In this document: piece after piece, positions 23,267 to 33,976 of the stretch
How the letters are laid out: every line of letters begins with the position of its first letter
Position numbering within the stretch: position 1 is the first letter of the stretch
Assembly: GCA_026018925.1 (NCBI GenBank)
Contig: JAKSZU010000002.1
Location: 55,953,837-56,017,836, forward strand
Length of the DNA stretch: 64,000 nt
Reading direction: 5' to 3'
From: Tupaia tana
Lineage: Eukaryota; Chordata; Mammalia; Scandentia; Tupaiidae
Program-made: the position numbers and the translations under genes
The notes under the pieces: model-generated
The model's input: the letters and a program-made list of their open reading frames with translations, nothing else
Told to the model about the DNA's origin: nothing
The model's database searches: none

Positions 23267-24291
23267 AAAATTATTTTCATCCGTGGTTTCTTAGTCCTGA
23301 AAGAATCGTTCATATCTGAAAGATATCATTCAAATATATTTATTTATTGAAAACATACTATTCATTTGATACATATTTAACAGTGTGAGTGCCTGATTAA
23401 CATAAAAATAATAGTTAATGACTATAGAATTGCAGTCAAAGTAAAAAAAAGTTAACATTTTAGTTTGTGCAAACTTTCCTCTAGGATTTTTGAAATTTGA
23501 AGATAGCTCAGAAATCCCACCACCATCATCTGACATTTCTAGGGAGCACTAGGGTGGGAGCCACTGTAGTCACCATCTCTGTGGTTTTTCAGATTTTCCG
23601 GGGCAATCTTGATATCAAATGCTTATTTCCATTGTTAGCTTTGTTTGTTTGTTTCCACTGTTAGTTTTGATAATGTGATGGTTTTATCTGTGGCCAATAA
23701 ATCTTCCTGTTCTGTATTGGTAATAGAATCTAGATTCAGTCAGCTCCTGTGTAGGGAGTATTTAGTTCAGAAGAGACTGACTGCTCATCATTTCCAAGGA
23801 ACGACTTGTAATCAGCTTATATGTTTTCTCCCTTTGGCTTTGATTAATTTGCCGTGTATATTGCCTACTTCTATCAAAGAGAAGTAAGAGGAAGTCTGCC
23901 ACTTTAAACCAATCATGGTGAGTATGTGACGAAAGTCTGGCCAATGAGAAGCCTGATGGGAGAGCTTTATGGAATGTTTTATTATTAAGAAATGAAAAAA
24001 AAAAAAAGCAAAGATGCTTCATATTCTTTTTGTCCTCCCTGTGGAGGTGCTGTTTAATGCTACCTGGAGCTGCTGCAGTCTTTTTATGACCATTGGGAAC
24101 TGCTGGTACATTGGCAGGCTGAGAAGAGGGAAAGAACCTTGGCCCTAATGATGCGTTAAGAGACTTTATTAAGTAATTCTCAAGCTTCTCTACTTCTGGA
24201 CTTCTTTTTCTGTAATGTAGCTTAAGTCATTTTTCTGATACTTACAGCTATAAGTAATTCAGGTGATATAATAAGCAATTACAATTTTTTT
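23267..24291. other. Unique intergenic sequence
   Basis: No gene seen. TTTG runs at 23641-23654. 'ccaatcatggtgag' and 'ggccaatgagaag' (23908-23952) are CCAAT-like and could be from an old LTR. Confidence 0.4.
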
Positions 24292-24560
24292 CTTTTTCTT
24301 TTTTTGGAAGAGGTTTTTGCTATTGGGCATGTGCACTCGCCAGACAACAGAGACAGACAGAGAGACAGAAAGTGAGAATTCACCACCCCCCAGGGAGGAT
24401 GGCCACGCCGCAATCCCTTCTCCTCCATTTTCCTCTTGGGATCTTGGGCACGCACGCACACATGCCCAGAGTGAGTTTTAAGCCACCAGGTCCGGGATGC
24501 GAACCGCAGTCGACTACATGGGAGTCCAGTGACATAGCCATTATGCCAACTGCTAATCCC
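24292..24560 (-). mobile_element. tRNA-SINE, long form, with 16-bp TSD
   Basis: 'agcaattacaattttt' at about 24273-24288 and 24561-24577. A CTTTTT-interrupted tail; head ends 'ctgctaatccc', a change from 'ctggtccc'. Confidence 0.94.
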
Positions 24561-24789
24561 AGCAATTACAATTTTTAAGATAGTAGCAATAAGAAAATGT
24601 GCTTATTAGTATCTCAGAGTTGAGAGGGGCCTTAAAGGTCACCTCATTTATCCCCTGGTTATGTTATGTAAATTGAAAATTCGATGGGCAACCTGTAACA
24701 CTATTAGAAGATACTGTAACAAAAGCCCTATACTCATAACCCAAAGTTATTTTCACAATGACCAGTCAAATGGTATATTATTAGTAAGA

Positions 24790-25000
24790 AGCAACCTGTT
24801 TTAGGTAGAATTGTACCCCCCATCCCCATTCATATTTAATTCTTAATACGATAGGACCTTTAAAGAGGTAGGAGACAGTATTAGGATAATTTGGAGATAG
24901 AGCATTTAAGTAACCAAGGTTAAATGAGCCAATAAGGATGTGATCTGATTCCCACAGACTGACATCCTTTTGAGAAGAAGCAGCCAACCTCAGTGGCTCA
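24790..25000 (+). mobile_element. MaLR-like LTR, 5' part
   Basis: 'gtagaattgtaccccccatccccattcatat', 'atttggagatagagcatttaag', 'ggttaaatgagccaataagg' match MaLR LTR wording in order. Interrupted near 25000; the 3' part lies at 25955-26177. Confidence 0.65.
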
Positions 25001-25052
25001 GCAGAAGCAGAAAATTTCATGATGTTGAGGCCACATAGTGACACAGGAGTAC

Positions 25053-25542
25053 TGGGGTATCAGACCCAACACCAGTGTTGGTTCTTATCCTACACTCAGG
25101 AAGAATTAGAGGTGCAGACACAGAGAGGAAAGGGGAATTTATTAGGGAAGGAGAAAAAGCTTCCAATGTAGTCGAAGGGGGCCTGAATGACTTGACAAAG
25201 AGGAGCTAGAGGTGAGGAGTTTTTCTTTAGCAGCCTGAGGGGAGAATTGACTATCTGAAAAGGAAGTGGTCTTGATAAAATAGTTACATGGAAGTCCAAG
25301 TGACTCATTATCCTATTCTTCGTGACTTCAGCAGACCATAGCATTTTGTACTTTTTGTTAGAATACAATCACTAAATAGAAACTGTTGCCCCCAGCTGTA
25401 ATCGCTTTGAGTACCAATGCAACCAACTTTTGGCTATGAAAACTAGCTATTATGACTCCATCTTGATCTTCTGCTGTCTGTGTGCTCAATATCCCATGTC
25501 CTCCTGCCTTACTATTAAGGAGTCCTATGTTCTTTAGAGACA
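25053..25542 (-). mobile_element. Gammaretrovirus-type solo LTR (ERV1-like)
   Basis: On the minus strand it begins TGTCTC (25542) and ends TACCCCA (25053). AATAAA at 25143-25138 is followed by a U5-like 'cctctctgtgtctgcacc', and 'aagatggagtc' lies in the presumed U3. No internal viral genes accompany it. The ends are inferred and I found no clear TSD. Confidence 0.5.
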
Positions 25543-25629
25543 TGTAAAAGGGGGTATATATTGCATATTAACTGGACCATAGAGGAAAACACAGAGACTT
25601 CATTAAAAGAAAAAAAACACACACATAGG

Positions 25630-25895
25630 TGGCCATCCGGGGAGGATGGCCTGGTGGCAGCCCCCAGGGACCCTGCGGTGCCTGGCCCATGAACCCTGGT
25701 GTTTGTCATCCTACCCATGCACAATGTGGAGCCGTGGCTGGGCCAGTGTCTGAAGTCCATCTTGCAGCAGGACTTTGAAGGCACCATGGAGCTCTCTGGT
25801 TTTGTTTTGTTTTGTTTTGTTTTGTTTTGTTTTTAACAATGCCAGTAATGACATTGAAAAATGGAAGGTGATGGGGGGAATCAAGGTGTGAACAT
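25630..25895 (+). pseudogene. B3GNTL1P: B3GNTL1 retrocopy fragment (N-terminal glycosyltransferase part)
   Basis: Translation from about 25705 gives [18 protein letters not shown] followed by [14 protein letters not shown], which I recognise as the start of the GT-A glycosyltransferase domain of B3GNTL1 (a glycosyltransferase-like protein). After a (TTTTG)n insertion at 25799-25834, homology resumes as NNASNDIEKWK and ends in stops (TGA near 25890). A frameshift precedes the conserved block near 25690. It is non-functional. No intron is seen, which suggests a retrocopy, though a duplicated exon is possible. It sits between the halves of a MaLR-like LTR. Confidence 0.65.
25799..25834 (+). repeat. 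(TTTTG)n microsatellite
   Basis: About seven units, splitting the B3GNTL1-like frame. Confidence 0.95.
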
Positions 25896-25954
25896 CTTGA
25901 TGTGAGCGCCTCTCTCTCTCTCATGGAACAGCTAAACAAATAAACTGCAAAGAG

Positions 25955-26177
25955 GAAGAAGAGACTAGGAATTCCTGCACAGAGAGTAAAGGCCACGTGA
26001 GGGCACAGCCAGCACGGTGCTGTCTGCAAGCCAAGGAGAGAGTCCTCAGGGGAAAGCAAACCTGCTGACACCTTGATTTGAGACGTTTAGTTGCTAGAAC
26101 TGTGATAAAATAAATTTGTTGTTTACCCACTCCGTCCTTGATATTTTGTTATGGTTGCTCCAGCAGACTAATACAAG
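25955..26177 (+). mobile_element. MaLR-like LTR, 3' part
   Basis: 'ctgcaagccaaggagagagtcctcag', 'ctgctgacaccttgat', 'ctagaactgtgataaaataaatt' (polyadenylation region) and 'cagactaatacaag' at the end. Completes the LTR begun at 24790. Confidence 0.7.
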
Positions 26178-27344
26178 ACCCAGACAAAATTGCTTAAGAA
26201 ATATGCAAATACATCATCTCGTATAACATTGAAAAAGCATTTCCAGGTTATTCATTTATAGTTTTATAAAATAAACAAAGACCCAGTCTCTTTGGATCTT
26301 TCTGCTCTGCCATCCTTAGCATATTGACTGTCAACCTTGGGCTCCTCTGTGGCTGGGAGCAAGACATTCTATTAGCTCCGGGAGTTGTTGTTGCCCACTG
26401 CTGTATTAAGCAGAAAAGCCAGTTTTTCATGCGAATATGTATTACGAGTGAAAAAAAGGTTCCCAGGACATGCCTGTTTCTTCTCCACCCCCGCCCATGT
26501 ATCTTCTTGCACATTTTATTAGTCAGAATTGTGTCCCATGCTTTTGCCTAAATAATCTGTCAAGGGGAATGGGATGACTGTGATTGGATTGGATCCATGG
26601 TGATTCACTTCCTGAGGCTGAGGTACAACCCAGCCTCTTCTGAAGGAAGCAGCTACTTGGAATCTGTCAGCCAGGAACTACCGAATTGGAGGAGGGCATG
26701 CGTGTTAGAGAGGCAATGAGCAAGGTTCTTCTTGTGTTTGTTCCAGCTCCCATTTTGACCTAATTTATTAAACCTAACATCTTCTCATATGTAAAATTAC
26801 CAGAGCAAGAAAGACAGGATTGTGAGTAACATCCCTCAAGACTATCCAGCTTTCTTTGACCTTACTCCCCGCTTATTAAGCAGTTTTCTTTTGATTAATT
26901 AGGCTACCTAAGTACCTTGATATCTGTTAGGAAGTGCCCTAGATAGCCGACTGACATAATTAGTACATTAGAGAGGTGTATCACACGTTATAAATTAATA
27001 ACTTCATGTTCTGACCCCACATAACAGTCTCGTGAGTGTAATTAGAGTAAATAATTTGTTCATTATTCATTCAGTACTTTCTTTGTGCCGGGCACCACAC
27101 TAGAAGCTAGAAATACGAAAGTGGCTAGGATATGATTCTGCTCCGAGGGCTTCTCTCTATATTGGGAGCTCACGGTCCCCAAGGCAGCCATTACAGTTCT
27201 CATTTGGGGAGCGTGTTTCAGGCACCTGGTTTAGCACTTTCCATGTCTCAGTCATTCTCTCCATTACATTTCTGATCTAATTTCCTAGAATTCCTTCCCT
27301 ACTCATTCTCCAGCCAGTCTTGTCCATGAACTCTATTTTTTTTT
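26178..27344. other. Unique and ancient-repeat sequence
   Basis: 26500-26620 ('gtcagaattgtgtcccatgc', 'caaggggaatgggatgac') and 27060-27170 ('tttctttgtgccgggcaccacac') resemble widespread old mammalian repeats. 26740-27020 looks unique and contains several TAATTA-type motifs. Confidence 0.4.
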
Positions 27345-27590
27345 AACTCATTTTTTTTCCGTAAGTGAGAGAGACACACACAGAGAGAGCGAGCAAGCGA
27401 GAGGCAGAGAGAGTGCATATCCCCCCAGGGTCTAACACCATGGTCTGCCCTCCACTTCAGCTGCTCCTGGGTCATGAGTATGCGAGAACCCAGAACTCAA
27501 GGACATCTCTGGTTGCCACTGTGGAACCTTCCCATGTGGCTCAGCCTTGCAGAACATCACTGTCCAGCCTCTCGGGTCTATGAATTCCTG
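27345..27590 (-). mobile_element. Probable tRNA-SINE relic
   Basis: T-rich start, 'gagagagacacacacagagagag', 'agaacccagaactcaagg'. Weak but in family order. Confidence 0.4.
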
Positions 27591-29137
27591 AAGCAAAACT
27601 TCTCATCAAACCAGATGGGGTGGCAGATGACTTAGCCGAAGAAAGCAGTATGTTGGTTTATTTGGTCTACTTCTATGATTTTCAAAATCAATTCCTTTCC
27701 AGTCTTACCATCTATTTGAAGAAAAGCTAGAGCGCTGTTGTTTCTGTTGTTGCACACCAGGCTGCAGTCCGATTTTCTAGGCCCTTCAGTATGAGCCCAC
27801 GAATGGCCCCCTCAGACCCACGCGTCTCCCGTTGGGAAGGAGACACTGCTTTCCTCCTTGCTTGGACATACAGAGATTTGCACCATCCTTTCTCTGAATA
27901 AAGCAATGAAAATCATCCCCAACTCCCCTCATTATGCTTTTAACAAATATCAATGTATTGAAGTTTCTCTTTCCACAAGTCTTTAGATTCTTTGCCTGAA
28001 AATATAACAGCCAGACTTCTCTCACATCTGCTGTTTCATCTTGCTAAGAGTAAGAATTCAGGATATCATTTTGAAGCCTACTCCTTTTAAAGCAAGCCAT
28101 TTATAGTTTTGCTGCATGGACATAATTTTAACCTTTTCCAAAGCAGCAGGGCTTGTTTCAGGGGAGAGGTGAAGTACATTAAAGACAATAGCCTCTCTCA
28201 GAGTCTAAACTGAACTACGGTTTGGGTCAGACAGTTTTCTAATTGGTTTGGATTTTCAGTCCATTAAAGGAAAGCTCTGATTGCATTTTACAGCAGGTCA
28301 CTAGGCAAAAATCTGCTTCATCTGCACAATCACTGTGGTTCCTTTTCATTTGACTATGCCACTGGAAGACACTTACTCTGTGCTGGGAGCAGAAACAGCC
28401 CATGGGGAGCCCCATTCTCCCAAACACATCAAAGCCCTTTACTGCTGGGAGCCCTGAGGGAGAACACTCACGGGCACTAGCTGATGTTCGCGGCGCTGTT
28501 TCATTACATCCAACATCAGCTGAACGTTCTGCAGACAACAGGGTGGTCACTGCATTAAGAAAGTAGCAATTACAGACCCCAGACCTTGATGTAAATCTCC
28601 AAGAAATCCCTGGCCTATGTAGGGAAAGCCCATATCTTTCAACTTTAATAGCTAGCCGAGGAATAAGAATGGAAAAGTGTGGTCCAGGAACAGTGCAGCG
28701 CCTGTGAGGAAGAAAGCATGCTAGCTGTGCTCCGCTATCTGAAGTAGTCTTAGAATGGCTGGAGAAGAGGTGGGGAAGGGAAGAAATTAACCAGGATTTT
28801 GTGAGCCTGGGGCTGCAATAGCGCTCTGAAATGTTTATAGTATGCACCGATATCGCCAACAAGTAACTAAATTTAAAAACTACTTCTAGTCCTAGAAAAG
28901 CATCATCGACAAGAAAATAAACTTTTTTTGCCTTTTGGACCTTTACAAAAGGGCTTGATCTAATACAAGATCTAACAAGTAGCATTTATTTTTAAGATGC
29001 CCATCTGTCAGTGTTGTAAGAGTTTAACGTGAAAATATTGGTTATTTCCCGGTCAAACTAAAAAGTCCAAATGCTTTTAAGCCAAAAAAATGTATAAATG
29101 TAAATTAAAACCGCAAAAAAATGACATAATAGAATAG
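27591..29137. other. SINE-free unique stretch
   Basis: Contains the 248-codon minus-strand frame. Dense, non-repetitive sequence is compatible with conserved non-coding DNA. Confidence 0.45.
28239..28985 (-). other. Open reading frame of 248 codons in unique sequence, coding status unknown
   Basis: This is the longest uninterrupted frame in the window that is not a SINE or HS3ST5. It starts MLLVRSCIRSS and runs on the same strand as HS3ST5, about 34 kb downstream of its stop. It has no recognisable domain, signal peptide or membrane pattern, and its composition (many S, C, R, scattered hydrophobics) is unlike a folded family I know. It overlaps no repeat. It is most likely a chance frame in conserved or lncRNA sequence. 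Confidence 0.2.
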
Positions 29138-29325
29138 CGCCGGGCGCGTGTGCGTGCGTGCCCAAGATCCCAAGAGGAGAATGGAGGAGAAGGGATTGCG
29201 GCGTGACCATCCCCCCTGGGGGGTGATTTCTCGTTTTCTGTCTCTATGTCTCTCTCTGTCTGTCTGGCGAGCGCATACGCCCTATAGCAAAAATCTCTCC
29301 AAAAAAAAAAAATAAATAAATAAAA
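29138..29325 (+). mobile_element. tRNA-SINE, 5'-truncated
   Basis: Begins in the body at 'gccgggcgcgtgtgcgtgcg', so the A and B boxes are missing. Otherwise close to consensus. Rare in this family, which is usually full-length. Confidence 0.92.
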
Positions 29326-29905
29326 GATAAAAGATAACAAGGGTTAGGGAAGACATGGAAAAATGGGTTCCCATTGTGGAACACAGTTCCTCAAAAAATT
29401 GAAAATAGAACTATCATCTGCTACAGCAATCTTACTTCTGAGTATGTATTCAAAGAAAATGAAATTGTTATGCTGAAGAAATATCTGCACGCCTATGTTT
29501 ATTGCAGCATTATTTATAACAACTAAAATACAGAATCAACTTACGTGTTCATCAAATGATACATGCATAAAGAAAATGTGGTATATATGCACAATGGAAT
29601 ATTATTCAGCCATAGAAAAGAAAATCCTGCTATTTGTGACAACTTAGAACCTGGAGGACATTATGTTAAGTGAAATAAATCAGGCACAGAAAGTCAAGTG
29701 CTGCAATGTCTCCCTGACATGTGGAATCTAACACGGTTGATCTCATTGAAATAGAGAGTGAAGTGGTGGTTACCAGAGCTAGGGCTGGCCAGGGAGCTGG
29801 CTGGGAGTGGAGGTCAAAGGATACAAAATTTCAGTCAACTATGACCAATAAGTTTAAGAGATCTATTGCACAACTGGGTGGCTATAGTTAATAATGATAC
29901 ATTGC
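29326..29905 (+). mobile_element. L1 3' end (L1MA-like), part 1
   Basis: Sense L1 wording: 'caatggaatattattcagccata', 'acctggaggacattatgttaag', 'gtggttaccagagctagg'. Younger than the other L1 pieces here. Part 2 is at 30165-30340. Confidence 0.92.
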
Positions 29906-30160
29906 CTGACCAGCAGGTGGCGAAATGGTTACGTCACTGGATCCCCACGTAGCTGACAGTGGTTTGAGTCCTGGACTAGTAGCTTAAAAACTCATGCCAG
30001 GCCTGTGTGCATGTGTGCCCAAGATCCCGAGAGGAGAATGGAGGAGAAGGGATTGTGGCATTGTCATCCCCCCAGGAGGGTGATATTTTGCTTTCCGTCT
30101 CTGTCTCTCTGTCAAGCACACGTACCCTATAGCAAAAATCTCTCCAAAAAAAAAAAAAAG
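29906..30160 (+). mobile_element. tRNA-SINE, long form, inserted in L1
   Basis: 'gatacattg' before and 'gatacactg' after form a TSD with one mismatch. Body 'gcatgtgtgcccaagatcccgagagg'. Confidence 0.93.
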
Positions 30161-30164
30161 ATAC

Positions 30165-30340
30165 ACTGTATTCTTAAAAAATGGTGAGTGTGTATGTTAA
30201 ACACTCTCACTTCTAAAATGATAACCATGTGAGGTAATGCATTTGTTAATTAGTTAGATTTAGTCATTCTGCAGTGTGGACGTACTTCAAAACATCATGT
30301 ACATGATAAACACATATAATTTTATCTGTCAAATAAAAAA
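30165..30340 (+). mobile_element. L1 3' end (L1MA-like), part 2
   Basis: 'gtatgttaaacactctcacttctaaaatgataacc' and 'aatcttatctgtcaaataaaa'-like 3' UTR end, followed by a pyrimidine microsatellite in place of poly(A). Confidence 0.85.
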
Positions 30341-30422
30341 GGTTTTCCTTCCTTTCTTTCCCTTTCTTTCTTTCCTTCCTTCCTTCCTTCCTTCCTTCCT
30401 TCCTTCCTTCTTTCTTTCTTTT
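30341..30422. repeat. (CTTT)n/(CCTT)n microsatellite
   Basis: About 80 bases of pure pyrimidine after the L1 end. Confidence 0.97.
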
Positions 30423-30454
30423 TGATATAAAAGCCATGCTTTCTCTGACTACAT

Positions 30455-30560
30455 TTTAAGTTTCTACTCAGCTCTGAGCTCCTCGAGGGTGGGATGTGTC
30501 TGAGTATATTGGCATTCCTGATGCCTAGCACAGTACCAACTCATAATCACCAATCAACAA
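30455..30560 (+). mobile_element. L2 3' end
   Basis: 'gagctcctcgagggtgggatgtgtctgag' and 'gatgcctagcacagtacc' follow the L2 3' end order. Confidence 0.65.
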
Positions 30561-31470
30561 ATGACCCTGGAGAAAAGGAAGGAAGACAAAGAAAGAAAAG
30601 AAAGGAAGGGAAAGTTCTTTCAGTGACTGAGAAAAAAATCTAAGAGAAGGGGACTACTCAAACAAGAGTGCAAGGTGCTGGCAGAGAATGGTAGCTAAAT
30701 ACTGGAGCCAGCTTCCTTTCTTCCACCAATATATTCCTTTCTACTTTGGGCTGTTTTTCTTGCCCTCCAACAAATTCTAGTGGCTCCCATTGGAGTGTTT
30801 TAGAATTTCATTCATAGAAGCATTTTTCTGTGAAGGGTTGTCCCTGCGTGCCTGTGCCACTCAGTTCATCACCGTTTCTTGGGAGGAAAAGCAGGCCTCA
30901 TTTTTTGTGGTTTAATTTTCCAGAGAATTATCCTCATGAGGCACATGGGAGCTAGATAAATATTTGTAAAGAAATTAAAGCTTTTTAGATTAAAATTAAA
31001 AAGCCAAGCAAGGGCAAAGTCACAATACACATGATACACATTTCTGAGAACGACATCTTTTGTGGGTAATGCAGATGATTTTTGTCCTAATAATATTTTC
31101 ATGATGCTAATTTAAAATATACTCTTACGGCCTCAATTAAAAATGAATGCATTCTTTGACTTTCATGTTTTGAAAGAATACTAATTTTAAGGATATAATT
31201 GATGATTAATGACACTGCCCTTTCATCGGTCTGCTAATAAAACACTGCACTTTTTTTTCCCCAATTATGAAAATAATTACAGTATTCAACTTTAGAATGA
31301 TTTTCCTAGACCTGTTTTTCCAAAGCTAATGTACTCCATTGCTGATTGCACCTTACACTTAAGTAATTTAAAGTAGGACTAGGAAACACTTTAACTTAGG
31401 TAACTTAATTAATTAGGATTTCCTCTTAGGAGTGATACTTCTTTGTGTGACTTTAGAAAATGAATTCACT
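30561..31470. other. Unique sequence with homeodomain-type motif cluster
   Basis: 31090-31430 holds many TAAT cores (ctcaattaaaaatg, ttgatgattaatg, ctgctaataaaac, ataattacag, acttaattaattagg). No repeats interrupt it. Candidate conserved enhancer; inference only. Confidence 0.35.
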
Positions 31471-31672
31471 GGGGCCAGCAAATGGCATAGTGGTTATGTC
31501 ACTGGACTCCCACATGGCTAACTGCAGTTTGAGTCCCAGACCCAGTGGCTTAAAAAAAAAATCACACTGGGCACGTGTGTGTGCATGCCCAAGATCCTGG
31601 GGAAAAAATGGTGGAGAAGGGATTATGGCATGACCATCTCCCCAAGGGATGATTTCTCACTTTCCCTCTTGT

Positions 31673-31724
<52 letters not shown>

Positions 31725-31775
31725 TTCCCCCCAGCAATCACATGCACCCTAAGGCAAAAACCTCTTAAAAAAAGA
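31471..31775 (+). mobile_element. tRNA-SINE, long form, with (TC)n expansion
   Basis: The CT segment is a perfect (TC)n of about 45 bases (31675-31720). Head 'ggggccagcaaatggcatagtgg'. Confidence 0.92.
31675..31720. repeat. (TC)n microsatellite in a SINE
   Basis: Uninterrupted for about 22 units; makes an E/R-repeat frame on the minus strand that is not a gene. Confidence 0.97.
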
Positions 31776-31966
31776 AGAACATCAATTCATCATTCTTTTT
31801 AAGGTGCTGATTATATGACATGATTGGATTCATCATAAATTAAAATAATGATGCTACAATTTCCATATTTAAATGTTTGAACCTTCCCCACACTCATCAT
31901 GTTCCTGGGTTTTCTCTCTTGGTGAAAGGCTGCCTCCCAGAGCCCACTTGAAAACCTGAGGTCTTG

Positions 31967-32248
31967 GGAACCAGCAGTTAGCGTAATGGCTATGTTGCTG
32001 GACTCCCACGTAGTCGACCGCAGTTCGCATCCCGGATGCGGTGGCTTAAAACTCACACCGGGCGCGTGTGCGTGCGTGCCCAAGATCCCGAGAGGAGAAT
32101 GGAGGAGAAGGGATTGCTGCGTGACCATCCCCCCTGGGAGTGATTTCTCGCTTTCTGTCTCTATGTCTGTCTCTGTCTGTCTAGCGAGCGCACACTCCCT
32201 ATAGCGAAAAACCTCTTCAAAAAAAAAAAAAAACAAAACAAAACAAAA
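31967..32248 (+). mobile_element. tRNA-SINE, long form, young, with TSD
   Basis: 'cctgaggtctt' at about 31956 and 32257. CpG-rich body 'gggcgcgtgtgcgtgcgtgcc' retained. Tail mixes A and AAAAC units. Confidence 0.95.
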
Positions 32249-32394
32249 AAACAAACCCTGAGGTCTTCATGGACTCATCTTTCCTTTAACTCATCCAACA
32301 CAGCAGTTATCCTCATACAGTGCTATAGATTCTTCTTTTTTTTTAAAAAAAAAATAATAATTTGTTTCTTTTTACTTTAAAAAAAATTTTTTTT

Positions 32395-32545
32395 TTAATT
32401 TAACTTTATTTATTTATTTATTTATTTGACCAGAGAGGGACAGAGTGAGAGAGAGAGAGAAAGTGAGAAAGCAAGCCTCCAGGTCCAGGACTCAAATCAG
32501 GGTCAGCCATGTGGGAGTCCACCACACCACCCGGTGCCCCCTATT
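32395..32545 (-). mobile_element. tRNA-SINE, short form
   Basis: (TTTA)n tail, 'tttgaccagagagggacagag' end, B-box 'ggactcaaatcaggg'; head truncated to 'ccaccacaccacccggtgcccc'. Confidence 0.88.
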
Positions 32546-32658
32546 TTTACTTTTTAATTTAATGAAAGAGATAAAGGAAGCCACTAGGTATGTTACTCAT
32601 ACTGTGGTCTGCCATGTGGAAGTCCAACACCTCAACCACCGTGCCACCTGCCAGCCCC
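32546..32658 (-). mobile_element. tRNA-SINE, short form, internally deleted
   Basis: 'ctgtggtctgccatgtggaagtccaac' to 'cgtgccacctgccagcccc'. The CT-rich middle is shortened; second of a head-to-tail pair. Confidence 0.75.
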
Positions 32659-33329
32659 TAGTTCTAGAGGTTCTTTCTTTTTGTCACCTTCTCTCTATTC
32701 CTTCTCCTCATCCCCAGTACTGCTGATGCCCTTTAGACTCTGATCAACTCTTGCTTGGACTGGTGTTTTTTTTTTCTGGCATATTCCCATCAGTAAACTG
32801 GTGAGTTCAAACTCCCCAATATATTTTTATATTTGATGAAATTAAATATATGCATTATTTGTTTAAAAGTTTATACACACACACACACATATATATATAT
32901 AAATTTTAGAAGTTGAGATAAAATGTATAAAATATTTTTTAAAAGTTGCAGTTATTGACAGCACAAAAACAGTTCTCTTACAAATTATAGAAATGTGTCA
33001 ATGTACCTGATACTCCATTGTTAAACATCTTCCTTTTTAAGAAGGGAAACATATTTCACTTTTATAAATTTATTTTACTTTCTGTGTACAATCTTGCAAA
33101 TATGGGCAGATGCATACAGCCATAAAACCATCACCAAAACCAAGGTATGCTCCAAAGGTTTTCTTATGTTGTATGTGTGTGTTATTATTTATTTATTTGA
33201 TAGTAAGAATGTTTAACCTGAGATCTGCTCTTTTACTACTTTTTGACAAGAAAGCTATATATAGGCTATGTCCAGAACTAATTAATCTTGCGTAATTATA
33301 GTTTTATACCTACTAAATAATAACTCTTC
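32659..33329. other. AT-rich sequence, probably old L1
   Basis: (CA)/(TA) run at 32874-32901; 'gttgagataaaatgtataaaat' near 32910. No gene seen. Confidence 0.35.
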
Positions 33330-33425
33330 ATTCTCCTGCCTCCTGGTCTCTGATAACCACTACTCCCACTACTCTATGCTATGAATCTGAATATTTTAGG
33401 TACCTTAGAGAAGTAGAATCAACAG
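33330..33425 (-). mobile_element. L1 fragment, antisense arm
   Basis: 'ctctgataaccactactcccactactctatgctatgaatctg' reads as reverse L1 3' sequence; faces the next feature. Confidence 0.55.
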
Positions 33426-33484
33426 CCAAGTTATAGAATTAATCCAGATGGTCACTAATAGATATAATATCATTCAGTTTTAAC

Positions 33485-33660
33485 AATGTCAATGAACTTG
33501 GAGGACATTATGCTAAGTGAAATAAGTATTTGTCACAGGACAAATACAGCATAATTCTACTTATATGAAACAGCTAAAATAGTTAAAGATTTCACTTTAA
33601 AAATTACTACAAATACAATTTTTATTCAGTGATTACATATATGTAGAAAAGATTACAAAC
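33485..33660 (+). mobile_element. L1 fragment, sense arm
   Basis: 'gaacttggaggacattatgctaagtgaaataag' and 'ataattctacttatatgaa'. Opposite orientation to the piece at 33330, as in twin-primed (inverted) L1 insertions or two separate ones. Confidence 0.75.
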
Positions 33661-33717
33661 TGTGGCCAGCCAGATGAATTGTTATGGGGTGAACATAGCC
33701 ATGTGACCCTGTGATTT

Positions 33718-33976
33718 ATTTATTTATTTTTAATTAAAGTTTTTGCATAGGGCATGGGCACTCACCGGAGAGAGACAGAGTGAGACGGTGAGAGGGACAT
33801 CACCCCCCAGAGGAAGATGGCCATGCTGCAATCCCTTCTCCTCCATTCTCTTCCTGGTATTTTGAGCACACACACACAGGTGCCCGTTGTGATTTTCAAG
33901 CTGCCAGACCTGGGACTCAAACCACCGTTGGCCATGTGGGAACCCAGTGCCTTAACCACCTTGCCACCTGCTGGCC
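33718..33976 (-). mobile_element. tRNA-SINE
   Basis: (TTTA)n start, 'gcatagggcatgggcactc', head 'ccttaaccaccttgccacctgctggcccc'. Confidence 0.88.

Noticed and set aside
25053-25542. Full endogenous retrovirus
   Set aside because: Only an LTR is present; no gag, pol or env sequence adjoins it.
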